In this document: positions 23,201 through 35,200 of the stretch, in pieces
Layout of the letters: each line of letters starts with the position of its first letter
Position numbering within the stretch: the first letter of the stretch is position 1
Assembly (NCBI GenBank): GCA_017562135.1
Contig: QEYB01001164.1
Location: forward strand, 310,001 to 374,000
Source of the DNA: Dipylidium caninum
Lineage: Eukaryota > Platyhelminthes > Cestoda > Cyclophyllidea > Dipylidiidae
DNA: 64,000 nucleotides
Reading direction: 5' to 3'
Notes under the pieces: generated by a model
Told to the model about the DNA's origin: nothing
Seen by the model: only the letters and a program-made list of their open reading frames with translations
Database searches by the model: none
Position numbers and translations under genes: made by a program

Positions 23201-26200
23201 GGAGCACACCGTCTCTCACCTCCTGGACGAGGTCAATTCCACCGGTCTCCGGGTTCTGCACCGTCCATCGGCCATTGTACGTGTCCACCTGGATCATAGC
23301 GTTGTCCAGAAGGATTTCAAAGAGCGCGGCCTCGCTATAATTTCGAATTTCCTCCAACGGTATGCCTTCGGCTGAACTACGAGATAAAAGAGGGGCGCCA
23401 TCGTGAAGGTTAACTAAGCTGGTGACTCCGCTGACTAAGTCAACGGAAACAAGGACGTTGGTGGCGTCGTCTTCTGGAGGAGGGAGGCCCGGGACATTTT
23501 GAATAGGAATGGATGTACCGTTCTCAAATTGCAAGTAGCCGTTTTCCACTCGAGCATTGGGAATAAGACGATTTGTCTTGGTATCCAATAAGCGGACACT
23601 CATGTCCGAGAGGACGACCAATGGAACTAATGGACCGAAGTCGGGACTTTCGGTCGCGGTGACGTCCTCTACTAGGACTGTCGGAAGCAAAGTGGTGGAA
23701 TTTACAGGTGACACTTCTACACTTCCTAGCAACGTGTCAGCATTTTCTGTTGACGATGACGTAGGCTCAGGTTGGTTGTCATAAAGGAGTCATCTTCAGG
23801 GAAAAGATCACCTAGGGCATAAGAAAGGCTTGAGAGGAAAAAAGGTTAGACGCGGCAAATTAGAGAAAAAGAAAAAAATTGTAATCAGCGTGTTGATAAA
23901 ATCCGTGATTAAGAAAATCTAGCCGTGCGAAGGAAGCTTAAAAAATAACTCACTGATATTACACAAAAGTAGAAATTAACCGCAAATAAAGAAAAGATAG
24001 GAGAGTCACGAAGAAAGATCAACCCAATCGGTGCAGAGAGGCGAGGGAAACCGACCCGTAAGGTGAGGCAAGCGAAGCGAAAGCAACGCAAGAGACTTAG
24101 GATAACATCACCTGTATCCAAGCAGATTCGAGCGAACGAGAGAGAAACTCGCAAATCATGAGAGTATTCGAATCGCAAGGTGAGGAAGAAACAGGCGACG
24201 GAGGAAAGAAGGTGAAATCGGTCTGAGAAAAACGAAAATCGCCGCGATTAAGAGAAGAGTTTAAGTCCGACAGAGAGGAAGACTCGCTCACTGCTCGATT
24301 CAGCTTCCGTCTGCATTTCGCTCACAGCGCACTCTCAGTTTCAGCTCCAGTCTCAGCCTCAGTTTTCAGCCCTCTCAGCTCAGTCGCCGGCTTCCGTGGC
24401 AACTAACTTCTTCACCTGCTGGCATCAGTGACAACCTCACTGGCGCGTGTGTTCGGCCTCTAGTGGCAGCCTCCGTGGCAGATTCTGTTGTGCTGCTCAA
24501 CGTCAAACCTCAGTGGCAGCTTCGCTCATCTCTGCCTGTGACAGTGTGATCCACAGCATGCTCGATACATCCACGCCTTCGACACAACCGGTGCCGAGTC
24601 ACCTCCTCTGCCGCCAAGGAGGTGACTCGGGCTTCCGCTCGATCAGCCTCCGTCTGCATCTCGCTCACAGCCGACTCTTAGTTTCAGCCTCAGTTTCAGC
24701 CTCAGGCTCCCTCAGTCGCCCGCTTCAGTGGCAACTACTATCTCTTCACTGCTGGCATCAGTGACAACTCACTGGCGCGTGTGTTTCGACCGCTCAGTGG
24801 CTAGCCTCCGTGGCAGCTCCGTGGCAGCCTCTGTGCGTCAAATCTCAGTTGCAGCTTTCGCTGCTCTCCTCGCCTGTGACACAGTGTGCTCACAGATTCG
24901 CTCACTATCATAGTAGATATATGGACACCACGCTTGTCCGACAGAAACGTGCTCAGTCACTCCTCTGCCGCCACAGAGGTGGGACTCGGGTTCAGTCTCG
25001 ACAGCTCCCTGCGGTAAGTATATATAGCACGCTCTCTGCAAGGTTATAGAGAGTCGCACGCTATCAGCTATTCCATACAGTATGCATCGTCATACATTCT
25101 GCATTCTAGTGGCGGTTCACATTTCGCCAGCACTTCACGACAGCCTCTCAGTCGGCGACCGAGATCACTCACTATTTCTTCACTGCTGGCATCAGTGACA
25201 GCCTCACTGGCGGCGTCTGTTTCGACCGCAGTTGGAGGTGACAGCCTCCGTGGCGCAGCCCTCCGTGGCCCTCTGTTGCGTCAAACTCAGTCGTAGCTTC
25301 GCTTCACTCCTCGCGCTGCCACAAGTGGTGCTCGACTACAGCCTGGCTCGGATTCATTTTTGTGGCCACGCCTTCTGACACCACGGTGCTCAGTCACCTC
25401 CTCTGCCGCCAACAGGAGGTGGACTCGCTTCCACGCGATTCAGCCTTCCGTCTGCATCTGCGCTCACAGTCGCACTCTCACGAGTTTCAGCCTCAGTCCT
25501 CAGCTCACTCAGTCGCCGTTCGGTGGCAACTACTATTCTTCACTGCTGGCATCAGTGACACCTCACTGGCGGCGTCTGTTTCCCGCAGTGGCAGCCTCCG
25601 TGGCAGATTCTATGGCTGCCTCAGTGTCAACCTCAGTCGTAGCTTCGCTCATCTCGCCTGCACAGTGTGATCCACAGCAGCCTCGGATTTCATCCACGCC
25701 TTCCGACACAACCGGTGCTCAGTCACCTCCTCTGCCGCCACGGAGGTGGGACTCGGCTTCCACGCTCGATTCAGCCTCCGTCTGCATTTCGGCACAGCGC
25801 ACTCTCACGTCAGCCTCAGTCTCAGCCTCCTCAGCTCAGTCGCCGCTTCCGTGGCAACTACTAACTTCTTCACTGCTGGCATTCAGTGACAACCTCACTG
25901 GCGCGTGTGTTTCGGCCAGCAGTGCAGCCTCCGTGGCAGCCTGTGGCTGGTGTCAACCTCAGTGGCAGCTTCGCTCATCTCGCCTGTGCCAGTGAGGCCT
26001 AGCCTCGGATACATCCACGCCTTCCGACACCACCGGTGCCTCAGTCACCTCCTCTGCCGCCAACAGAGGTGGACTCGGCTTCCACGCTCGATTCAGCTTC
26101 CGTCTGCATTTCGCTCACAGCCGCAGTCTCAGTTTTCGACAGCCTCATCAGCCTCAGTTTCAGCTCAGTCGCCGGTTCGGTGGCAACTACTTCTTCACTG

Positions 26201-29200
26201 CTGGCATCAGTGACAGCCTCACTGGCGGCGTGTGTTTCGGCCCTCAGTGGCAGCCTCCGTGGCAGGTGGCCCTCAGCCTGTCAAACTCAGTGGCAGCTTC
26301 GCTCATCTCGCCTGCCACAGTGTGCTCCACAGCAGCCTCGGATACATCCAGCCTTCCGACACAACCGGTGCCTCAGTCACCTCCTCTGCCGCCACGGAGG
26401 TGGACTCGGCTTCCACGCTCGATTCAGCCTCCGTCTGCATCTCGCTCACAGCCGCACTCTCAGTTTCAGCCTCAGTCCTCAGTTTCAGCCTCAGGCTCAG
26501 CCTCAGTCGCCGCTTCCGTGGCAACTACTTCTTCACTGCTGGCATCAGTGAACAACCTCACTGGCGGCGTGTGTTTCGGCCTCAGTGGCAGCCTCCGTGC
26601 AGATTCTGTGGCTGCCTCAGTGTCAACCTCAGTGGCAGCTTCGCTCATCTCGCCTGTGACAGTGTGATCCACAGCAGCCTCGGATACATCCACGCCTTCC
26701 GACACAACCGGTGCCTCAGTCACCTCCTCTGCCGCCACGGAGGTGGACTCGGCTTCCACGCTCGATTCAGCCTCCGTCTGCATCTCGCTCACAGCCGCAC
26801 TCTCAGTTTCAGCCTCAGTCTCAGCCTCAGTTTCAGCTCAGAGCCTCAGTCGCCGCTTCGGTGGCAACTACTACTTCTTCACTGCTGGCATCAGTGACAG
26901 CCTCACTGGCGGCGTGTGTTTCGGCCTCAGTGGCAGCCTCCGTGGCAGATTCCTGTGGCTGCCTCAGTGTCAACCTCAGTGGCAGCTTCGCTCATCCTCG
27001 CTGTGACAGTGTGATCCACAGCAGCCTCGGATACATCCACGCCTTCTGACACAACCGGTGTCTCAGTCACCTCCTCTGCCGCCACGGAGGTGGACTCGGC
27101 TTCCGCTCGATTCAGCCTTCCGTCTGCATCTCGGTCACAGTCGCACTCTCAGTTTCAGCCTCAGCCTCAGTTTCAGCCTCAGGCTCAGCTCAGTCGCCGC
27201 TTCGTGGCAACTACTTCTTCACTGCTGGCATCAGTGACAACCTCACTGGCGGCGTGTGTTTCGGTCAGTGGCAGCCTCCGTGGCAGATTCTGTGGCTGCC
27301 TCAGTGTCAACCTCAGTGGCGTAAGCTTCGCTCATCTCGCCTGCCACAGTGTGATCCACAGCAGCCTCGGATACATCCACGCCTTCCGACACAACCGGTG
27401 CCTCAGTCACCTCCTCTGCCGCCACGGAGGTGGACTCGGCTTCCACGCTCGATTCAGCCTCCGTCTGCATCTCGCTCACAGCCGCACTCTCAGTTTCAGC
27501 CTCATCTCAGCCTCAGTTTCAGCCTTCAGCCTCAGTCGCCGGTTCCGTGGCAACTACTTCTTCACTGCTGGCATCAGTGACAACCTCACTGGCGGCGTCT
27601 GTTTTCGGCCTCAGTGGCAGCCTCCGTGGCAGATTCTGTGCTGCCTCAGTGTCAACCTCAGTGGCAGCTTCGCTCATCTCGCCTGTGACAGTGTGATCCA
27701 CAGCAGCCTCGGATTCATCCACGCCTTCCGACACAACCGGTGTCTCAGTCACCTCCTCTGCCGCCACAGGAGGTGGACTCGCTTCCACGCTCGATTCAGC
27801 CTTCCGTCTGCATCTCGCTCACCAGTCTCAGTCTCAGACCTCAGTTTCAGCCTCAGGCTCAGCCTCAGTCGCCGCTTCCGTGCAACTACTTCTTCACTGC
27901 TGGCATCAGTGACAACCTCACTGGCGGCGTGTGTTTCGGCCTCAGTGGCAGCCTCCGTGGCAGATTCTCCGTGGCTGCCTCAGTGTCAACCTCAGTGGCG
28001 TAGCTTCGCTCATCTCGCCTGTGACAGTGTGATCCACAGCAGCCTCGGATACATCCACGCCTTCCGACACAACCGGTGCCTCAGTCACCTCCTCTGCCGC
28101 CACGGAGGTGGACTCGCTTCCACGCGGTCGATTCAGCCTCCGTCTGCATCTCGGTCACAGCCGCACTCTCAGTTTCAGCCTCAGTCTCAGCCTCATCTCA
28201 AGCTCAGTCGCCGCTCGGTGGCAACTACTTCTTCACTGCTGGCATCAGTGACAACCTCACTGGCGGCGTGTGTTTCGACCGCCTCAAGTGGCAGCCTCCG
28301 TGGCAGATTCTGTGGCTGCCTTCAGTGTCAACCTCAGTGGCAGCTTCGCTCATCTCGCCTGTGACAGTGTGATCCACAGCAGCTCGGATACATCCACGCC
28401 TTCCGACACAACCGGTGCCTCAGTCACCTCCTCTGCCGCCACGGAGGTGGACTCGGCTTCCACGCTCGATTCAGCCTCCGTCTGCATCTCGCTCACAGCC
28501 GCACACTCTCAGTTTCAGCCTCAGTCTCAGCCTCATTTCAGCCTCAGCTCAGCTCAGTCGCCGCTTCCGGTGGCAACTACTTTCTTCACTGCTGGCATCA
28601 GTGACAACCTCACTGGCGGCGTGTGTTTCGGCCTCAGTGGCAGCCTCCGTGGCAGATTCTGTGGCTGCCCTCAGTGTCAACCTCAGTGCAGCTTCGCTCA
28701 TCTCGCCTGTGACAGTGTGATCGACACAGCAGCCTCGGATACATCCACGCCTTCCGACACAACCGGTGTCCTCAGTCACCTCCTCTGCCGCCACGAGGTG
28801 GACTCGGCTTCCGCTCGATTCAGCTCCGTCTGCATTCGCTCACAGCCGCACTCTCAGTTCAGCCTTCAGTCTCAGCCTCAGTTTCAGCCTCAGGCTCAGC
28901 CTCAGTCGCCGCTTCCGTGGCAACTACTTCTTCACTGCTGGCATCAAGTGACAACCTCACTGGCGCGTGTGTTTCGGACCTCAGTGGCAGCCTCCGTGGC
29001 AGATTCTGTGGCTGCCTCAGTGTCAACCTCAGTGGCAGCTTCGCTCATCTCGCCTGTGACAGTGTGATCCACAGCAGCCCTCGGATACATCCAAGCCTTC
29101 CGACACAACCGGTGCCTCAGTCACCTCCTCTGCCGCCACGGAGGTGGACTCGCCTTCCACGCTCGATTCAGCCTCCGTCTGCATCTCGCTCACAGCCGCA

Positions 29201-32200
29201 CTCTCTCAAGTTCAGCCTCAGGCTCACTCAGTCGCCGCTTCCGTGGCAACTACTTCTTCACTGCTGGCATCAGTGACAACCTCACTGGCGGCGTGTGTTT
29301 CGGCCTCAGTGGCAGCCTCCGTGGCAGATTCTGTGGCTGCCTCAGTGTCAACCTCAGTGGCAGCTTCGCTCATCTCGCCTGTGACAGTGTGATCCACAGC
29401 TAGCCTCGGATTCATCCACGCCTTCCGACACCACCGGTGCCTCAGTCACCTCCTCTGCCGCCACGGAGGTGGACTCGGCCTTCCACGCTCGATTCAGCCT
29501 CCGTCTGCATCTCGGTCACAGCCGCAGCTCTCAGTTTCAGCCTCAGTCTCAGCCTCAGTTCAGCCTCAGTCGCCGGTTTCCGTGGCAACTACTTCTTCAC
29601 TGCTGGCATCAGTGACAGCCTCACTGGCGGCGTGTGTTTCGACCGCAGTGGCAGCCTCCGTGGCAGATTCTCCGTGGCTGCCTCAGTGTCAACCTCAGTG
29701 GCAGCTTCGCTCATCCTCGCCTGTGACAGTGTGATCCACAGCAGCCTCGGATTCATCCACGCCTTCTGACACCACCGTGCTCAGTCACCTCCTCTGCCGC
29801 CACGAGAGGTGGACTCGGCTTCCGCTCGATTCAGCTCCGTCTGCATCTCGGTCACAGCCGCACTCTCAGTTTTCAGTCAGCCTCAGTCCTCAGGCTCTCA
29901 GTCGCCGCTTCCGGGCAACTACTTTCTTCACTGCTGGCATCAGTGACAACCTCACTGGCGGCGTTGTTTCGGCCTCAGTGGCAGCCTCCGTGGCAGATCT
30001 GTGGCTGCCTCAGTGTCAACCTCAGTGGCAGCTCGCTCATCTCGCCTGTGACAGTGTGATCCACAGCAGCCTCGGATACATCCACGCCTCCGACACACCG
30101 GTGCCTCAGTCACCTCCTCTGCCGCCAGGAGGTGACTCGCTTCCACGCTCGATTCAGCCTCCGTCTGCATCTCGCTCACAGCCGCACTCTCAGTTTCAGC
30201 CTCAGTCTCAGCCTCAGTTTCAGCCTCGGCTCAGCCTCAGTCGCCGCTTCGGTGGCACTACTTTCTTCACTGCTGGCATCAGTGACAACCTCACTGGCGG
30301 CGTGTGTTTCGGCCTCAGTGGCAGCCTCCGTGCAGATTTCTGTGGCTGCCTCAGTGTCAAATCAGTGGCAGCTTCGCTCATCTCGCCTGTGACAGTGTGA
30401 TCCACAGGCCTCGGAACATCCACGCCTTCCGACACAACCGGTGCCTCAGTCACCTCCTCTGCCGCCACGGAGGTGGACTCGCTTCCGCTCGATTCAGCTC
30501 CGTCTGCATCTCGCTCACAGCCGCACTCTCCAGCCTCAGTCTCAGCCTCAGTTCAGCCTCAGTCGCGCCGGTTCCGTGGCAACTACTTCTTCACTGCTGG
30601 CATCAGTGACAGCCTCACTGGCGGCGTCTGTTTCTCAGTGGCAGCCTCCGTGGCATTCTGTGGCAGCCTCAGTGTCAACCTCAGTCAGCTTCGCTCATCT
30701 CGCCTGTGACAGTGTGCCACAGGCTCGGATACATCCACGCCTTCCGACACAACCGGTGCCTCAGTCACCTCCTCTGCCGCCACAGAGGTGGACTCGGCTT
30801 CCACGCTCGATTCAGCTCCGTCTGCATCTCGCTCACAGCCGCACTCTCAGTTTCAGCCTCAGTCTCAGCCTCATTTCAGCTCAGCTCAGCCTCAGTCGCC
30901 GGTTCCGGTGGCAACTACTTCTTCACTGCTGGCATCAGTGACAGCCTCACTGGCGGCGTGTGTTTCGGCAGTGGCAGCCTCCGTGGCAGAGCTCCGTGGC
31001 TGCCTCAGTGTCAACCTCAGTGGCGTAGCTTCGCTCATCTCGCCTGTGACAGTGTGATCGACAAGCAGCCTCGGATTCATCCACGCCTTCCGACACAACC
31101 GGTGTCTCAGTCACCTCCTCTGCCGCCACGGAGGTGGACTCGGCTTCCGCGGTCGATTCAGCTCCGTCTGCATCTCGCTCACAGCCGCACTCTCAGTTTC
31201 AGCCTCAGTCTCAGCCTCAGTCCTCAGGCTCGCTCAGTCGCCGCTTCCGGTGGCAACTACTTCTTCACTGCTGGCATCAGTGACAGCCTCACTGGCGGCG
31301 TCTGTTTCGGCAGTGGCAGCCTCCGTGGCAGATTCCTGTGGCTGCCTCTGTGTCAAACCTCAGTGGCAGCTTCGCTCATCTCGCCTGTGACAGTGTGCTC
31401 ACAGCAGCTCGGATACATCCACGCCTTCCGACACAACCGGTGCCTCAGTCACCTCCTCTGCCGCCACGGAGGTGGACTCGGCTTCCGCTCGATTCAGCCT
31501 CCGTCTGCATCTCTCTCACAGCCGCACTCTCAGTTTCAGCCTCAGAGCCTCACAGCCTCTCAGTCAACTACTACTTCTTCACTGCTGGCATCAGTGACAC
31601 CTCACTGCGGCGTGTGTTTCGGCCTCAGTGGCAGCCTCCGTGGCCGATTCTGTGGCTGCCTCAGTGTCAACCTCAGTGGCAGCTTCGCTCATCTCGCCTG
31701 TGACAGTGTGCTCCTCGGATACATCCACGCCTTCTGACACAACCGGTGCCTCAGTCACCTCCTCTGCCGCCACAGAGGTGGACTCGCCTTCCACGCTCGA
31801 TTCAGCCTCCGTCTGCATCTCGGTCACAGTCGCAGCTTCACACAGCCTCAGTCAGCCTCAGTCAGTCTTTCGTGGCAACTACTTCTTCACTGCTGGCATC
31901 AGTGACAGCCTCACTGGCGGCGTGTGTTTCGGAGTCAGTGGCAGCCTCCGTGGCAGAGCCTGTCAACTCAGTGGCAGCTTCGCTCTCTCGCCTGTACAGT
32001 GTGCACTACTGCTCGGATTCATCTTCTGACACACCGGTGTCTCAGTTCACCTCCTCTGCCGCCACTGGACTCGCCTTCTCGATTCAGCTTCCGTCTGCAT
32101 TCGGTCACAGTCGCAGCTTCCATTTCAGCTCATCTCAGACTCAGTCGCCGGTTCGGTGGCAACTACTTTCTTCACTGCTGGCATCAGTGACAACCTCACT

Positions 32201-35200
32201 GGCGGCGTCTGTTTCGACCTCAGTGGCAGCCTCCGTGGCAGAGCTGCTGTGTCAAACTCAGTGTAGCTTCGCTCTCCTCGCCTGCCACAGTGTGCTCGAC
32301 TACTGGCTCGGATTCATCCACGCCTTCCGACACCACCGGTGTCTCAGTCACCTCCTCTGCCGCACAGAGGTGGACTCGCCTTCCGCGGTCGATTCAGCTT
32401 CCGTCTGCATTTCGGTCACAGTCGCAGCTTCCACGACAGCCTCATCCTCAGACTCAGTCGCCGCTTCGTGGCAACTACTACTTCTTCACTGCTGCATCAG
32501 TGACAGCCTCACTGGCGGCGTGTTTCGACCGCAGTGGCAGCCTCCGTGGCAGCCTCCGTGGCAGCAACTCAGTCGTAGCTTCGCTCTCCTCGCCTGCCAC
32601 AGTGTGCTCGACTACTGGCTCGGATTCATCCACGCCTTTCTGACACCACCGGTGTCTCAGTCACCTCCTCTGCCGCCACAGAGGTGGACTCGCCTTCCGC
32701 GGTCGATTCAGCTTCCGTCTGCATTTCGGTCACAGTCGCAGCTTCCACGACAGCCTCATCCTCAGACTCAGTCGCCGGTTCGGTGGCAACTACTACTTCT
32801 TCACTGCTGGCATCAGTGACAGCCTGTCTGTTTCGACGCGCAGCCTTGGCCGTGGCAGCCTCCGTGGCAGCCTCTGTGTCAAACTCAGTCGTAGCTTCGC
32901 TCTCCTCGCCTGCCACAGTGTGCTCGACTACTGGCTCGGATTCATCCACGCCTTCTGACACCACCGGTGTCTCAGTCACCTCCTCTGCCGCCACAGAGGT
33001 GGACTCGCCTTCCGCGGTCGATTCAGCTTCCGTCTGCATTTCGGTCACAGTCGCAGCTTCCACGACAGCCTCATCCTCAGACTCAGTCGCCGGTTCGGTG
33101 GCAACTACTACTTCTTCACTGCTGGCATCAGTGACAGCCTCACTGGCGGCGTCTGTTTCGACCGCAGTGGCAGCCTCCGTGGCAGCCTCCGTGGCAGCCT
33201 CTGTGTCAAACTCAGTCGTAGCTTCGCTCTCCTCGCCTGCCACAGTGTGCTCGACTACTGGCTCGGATTCATCCACGCCTTCTGACACCACCGGTGTCTC
33301 AGTCACCTCCTCTGCCGCCACAGAGGTGGACTCGCCTTCCGCGGTCGATTCAGCTTCCGTCTGCATTTCGGTCACAGTCGCAGCTTCCACGACAGCCTCA
33401 TCCTCAGACTCAGTCGCCGGTTCGGTGGCAACTACTACTTCTTCACTGCTGGCATCAGTGACAGCCTCACTGGCGGCGTCTGTTTCGACCGCAGTGGCAG
33501 CCTCCGTGGCAGCCTCGTGGTGCAGCCTCTGTGTCAAACTCAGTCGTAGCTTCGCTCTCTCGCCTGCCACAGTGTGCTCGACTACTGGCTCGGATTCATC
33601 CACGCCTTCTGACACCACCGGTGTCTCAGTCACCTCCTCTGCCGCCACAGAGGTGGACTCGCCTTCCGCGGTCGATTCAGCTTCCGTCTGCATTTCGGTC
33701 ACAGTCGCAGCTTCCACGACAGCCTCATCCTCAGACTCAGTCGCCGGTTCGGTGGCAACTACTACTTCTTCACTGCTGGCATCAGTGACAGCCTCACTGG
33801 CGGCGTCTGTTTCGACCGCAGTGGCAGCCTCCGTGGCAGCCTCCGTGGCAGCCTCTGTGTCAAACTCAGTCGTAGCTTCGCTCTCCTCGCCTGCCACAGT
33901 GTGCTCGACTACTGGCTCGGATTCATCCACGCCTTCTGACACCACCGGTGTCTCAGTCCCCTTGTCATCATCTCTCCGTTTTTTGCCTTCCATGTTCTCT
34001 TCATTCTTTTCTTCGTTTACTTCGCTTTGTTCTTTTATCGTTATTGCTTTTTCGTCTTCTCTACTCGCTATTTCTTCTTTTGTGGTCGCATTTGCCTCTA
34101 TGCGTTGGTTCTGTTGTAAAGGAACAAATGTTGTCATTCCATTTGTTTCTATGTCTCTACTCGTTTTCTTTCTTTTTTTATGGTAGAATATTCTGCCATA
34201 TAACTGTCCTTCCGGTCTTTTGTATACCCCAATCTGTCCTGTATTCGGCTCCAGTATTAGCGCATAGTCCTTATTTTGTACTTTCAATTGGATTGGTATC
34301 TCTATGTTGTCTGCCATCAACACCCTACCGTTCTTAACTTTCCTTGACTTTTTCAATCCTCCGTCTGTATTGTCCTCAACCCACCAGTCGCCGCTGCGGG
34401 TATCAATCCTCACCGTCACGTTTCTCCACGACACGTATAATCTTGTCCTTGTGAACTTCAAGGGAAAGCCTCTGAAGACATCTGATTTGGAAATGCTTTG
34501 TCCTGATTTCATGTCCAGCAGAACTACTTCTCCGTTGCTTAAATTCACTCTTGTAATGGGTACTATGGTATCATTCAATGAAACAAATGATTCACAAATC
34601 GCAAATTCGGAACCGTTTTGCAAATAAGCTCTATCATGCCGCACGAAGGAATCCATGAGAACACGCTTCTCTTCAGGATCGTACAGATACACAGTACCAT
34701 TTGTTAAATCCACAGCTGGGAAATAAAGACATCCTTTGGCATCATCGTTAGGTGATTCTGTTCCATGAGTAGAGACAACGACGTCCACAGTGTCCGACGG
34801 AGATCTTGTGACGGTGATCACATCCGTCGTGGATGTGACTGCGGCACTGCTAGCCTCCACGGGGTAGCTGACTCTTCCGTATATTCGACCTGAACCCTTT
34901 CTGTAGACGCTGATGGTACCCCAATCCGGCTCAAGGGTCAGGACATAGTTTGGGTTACTTATTTTCAGTAAAATTGATACTACGTCTCCGGTGTTCATGA
35001 ATATCCGCCCATCCTCCACTTTCACGGCCGACTCAAAGCGGTCGGACGCAGGTAACTTAATCCTCCACCTACCGTTCCACGTGTCTACCTCCACCGTTAT
35101 ATTCTTCCAAGTCAAGATGGGACGAATTTTTGAGTTTCTGAATACCCTTGGGATGCCTATTGTAACATTCGAGTGTGCAATAACCTTTCCGCTCAAGAGA

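Noticed and set aside
24293..32640. Dozens of short Ser/Leu/Arg-rich open frames on the + strand (SPPLPPRRWTRLPRSIQ type)
   Set aside because: Frame shadows of the same repeat on the wrong strand, repeating with the unit length.
24293..33957. CRISPR-like array
   Set aside because: The unit is about 327 bases with no short-repeat/unique-spacer structure, and it codes for protein in a eukaryotic gene.
32684..34186. A 500-codon open frame on the + strand across the repeats (SVAASVATTTSSLLASV type)
   Set aside because: It is the antisense of the acidic repeat units; the - strand frame is continuous with the novel domains and splice sites, and the + frame has no start context or splice support.
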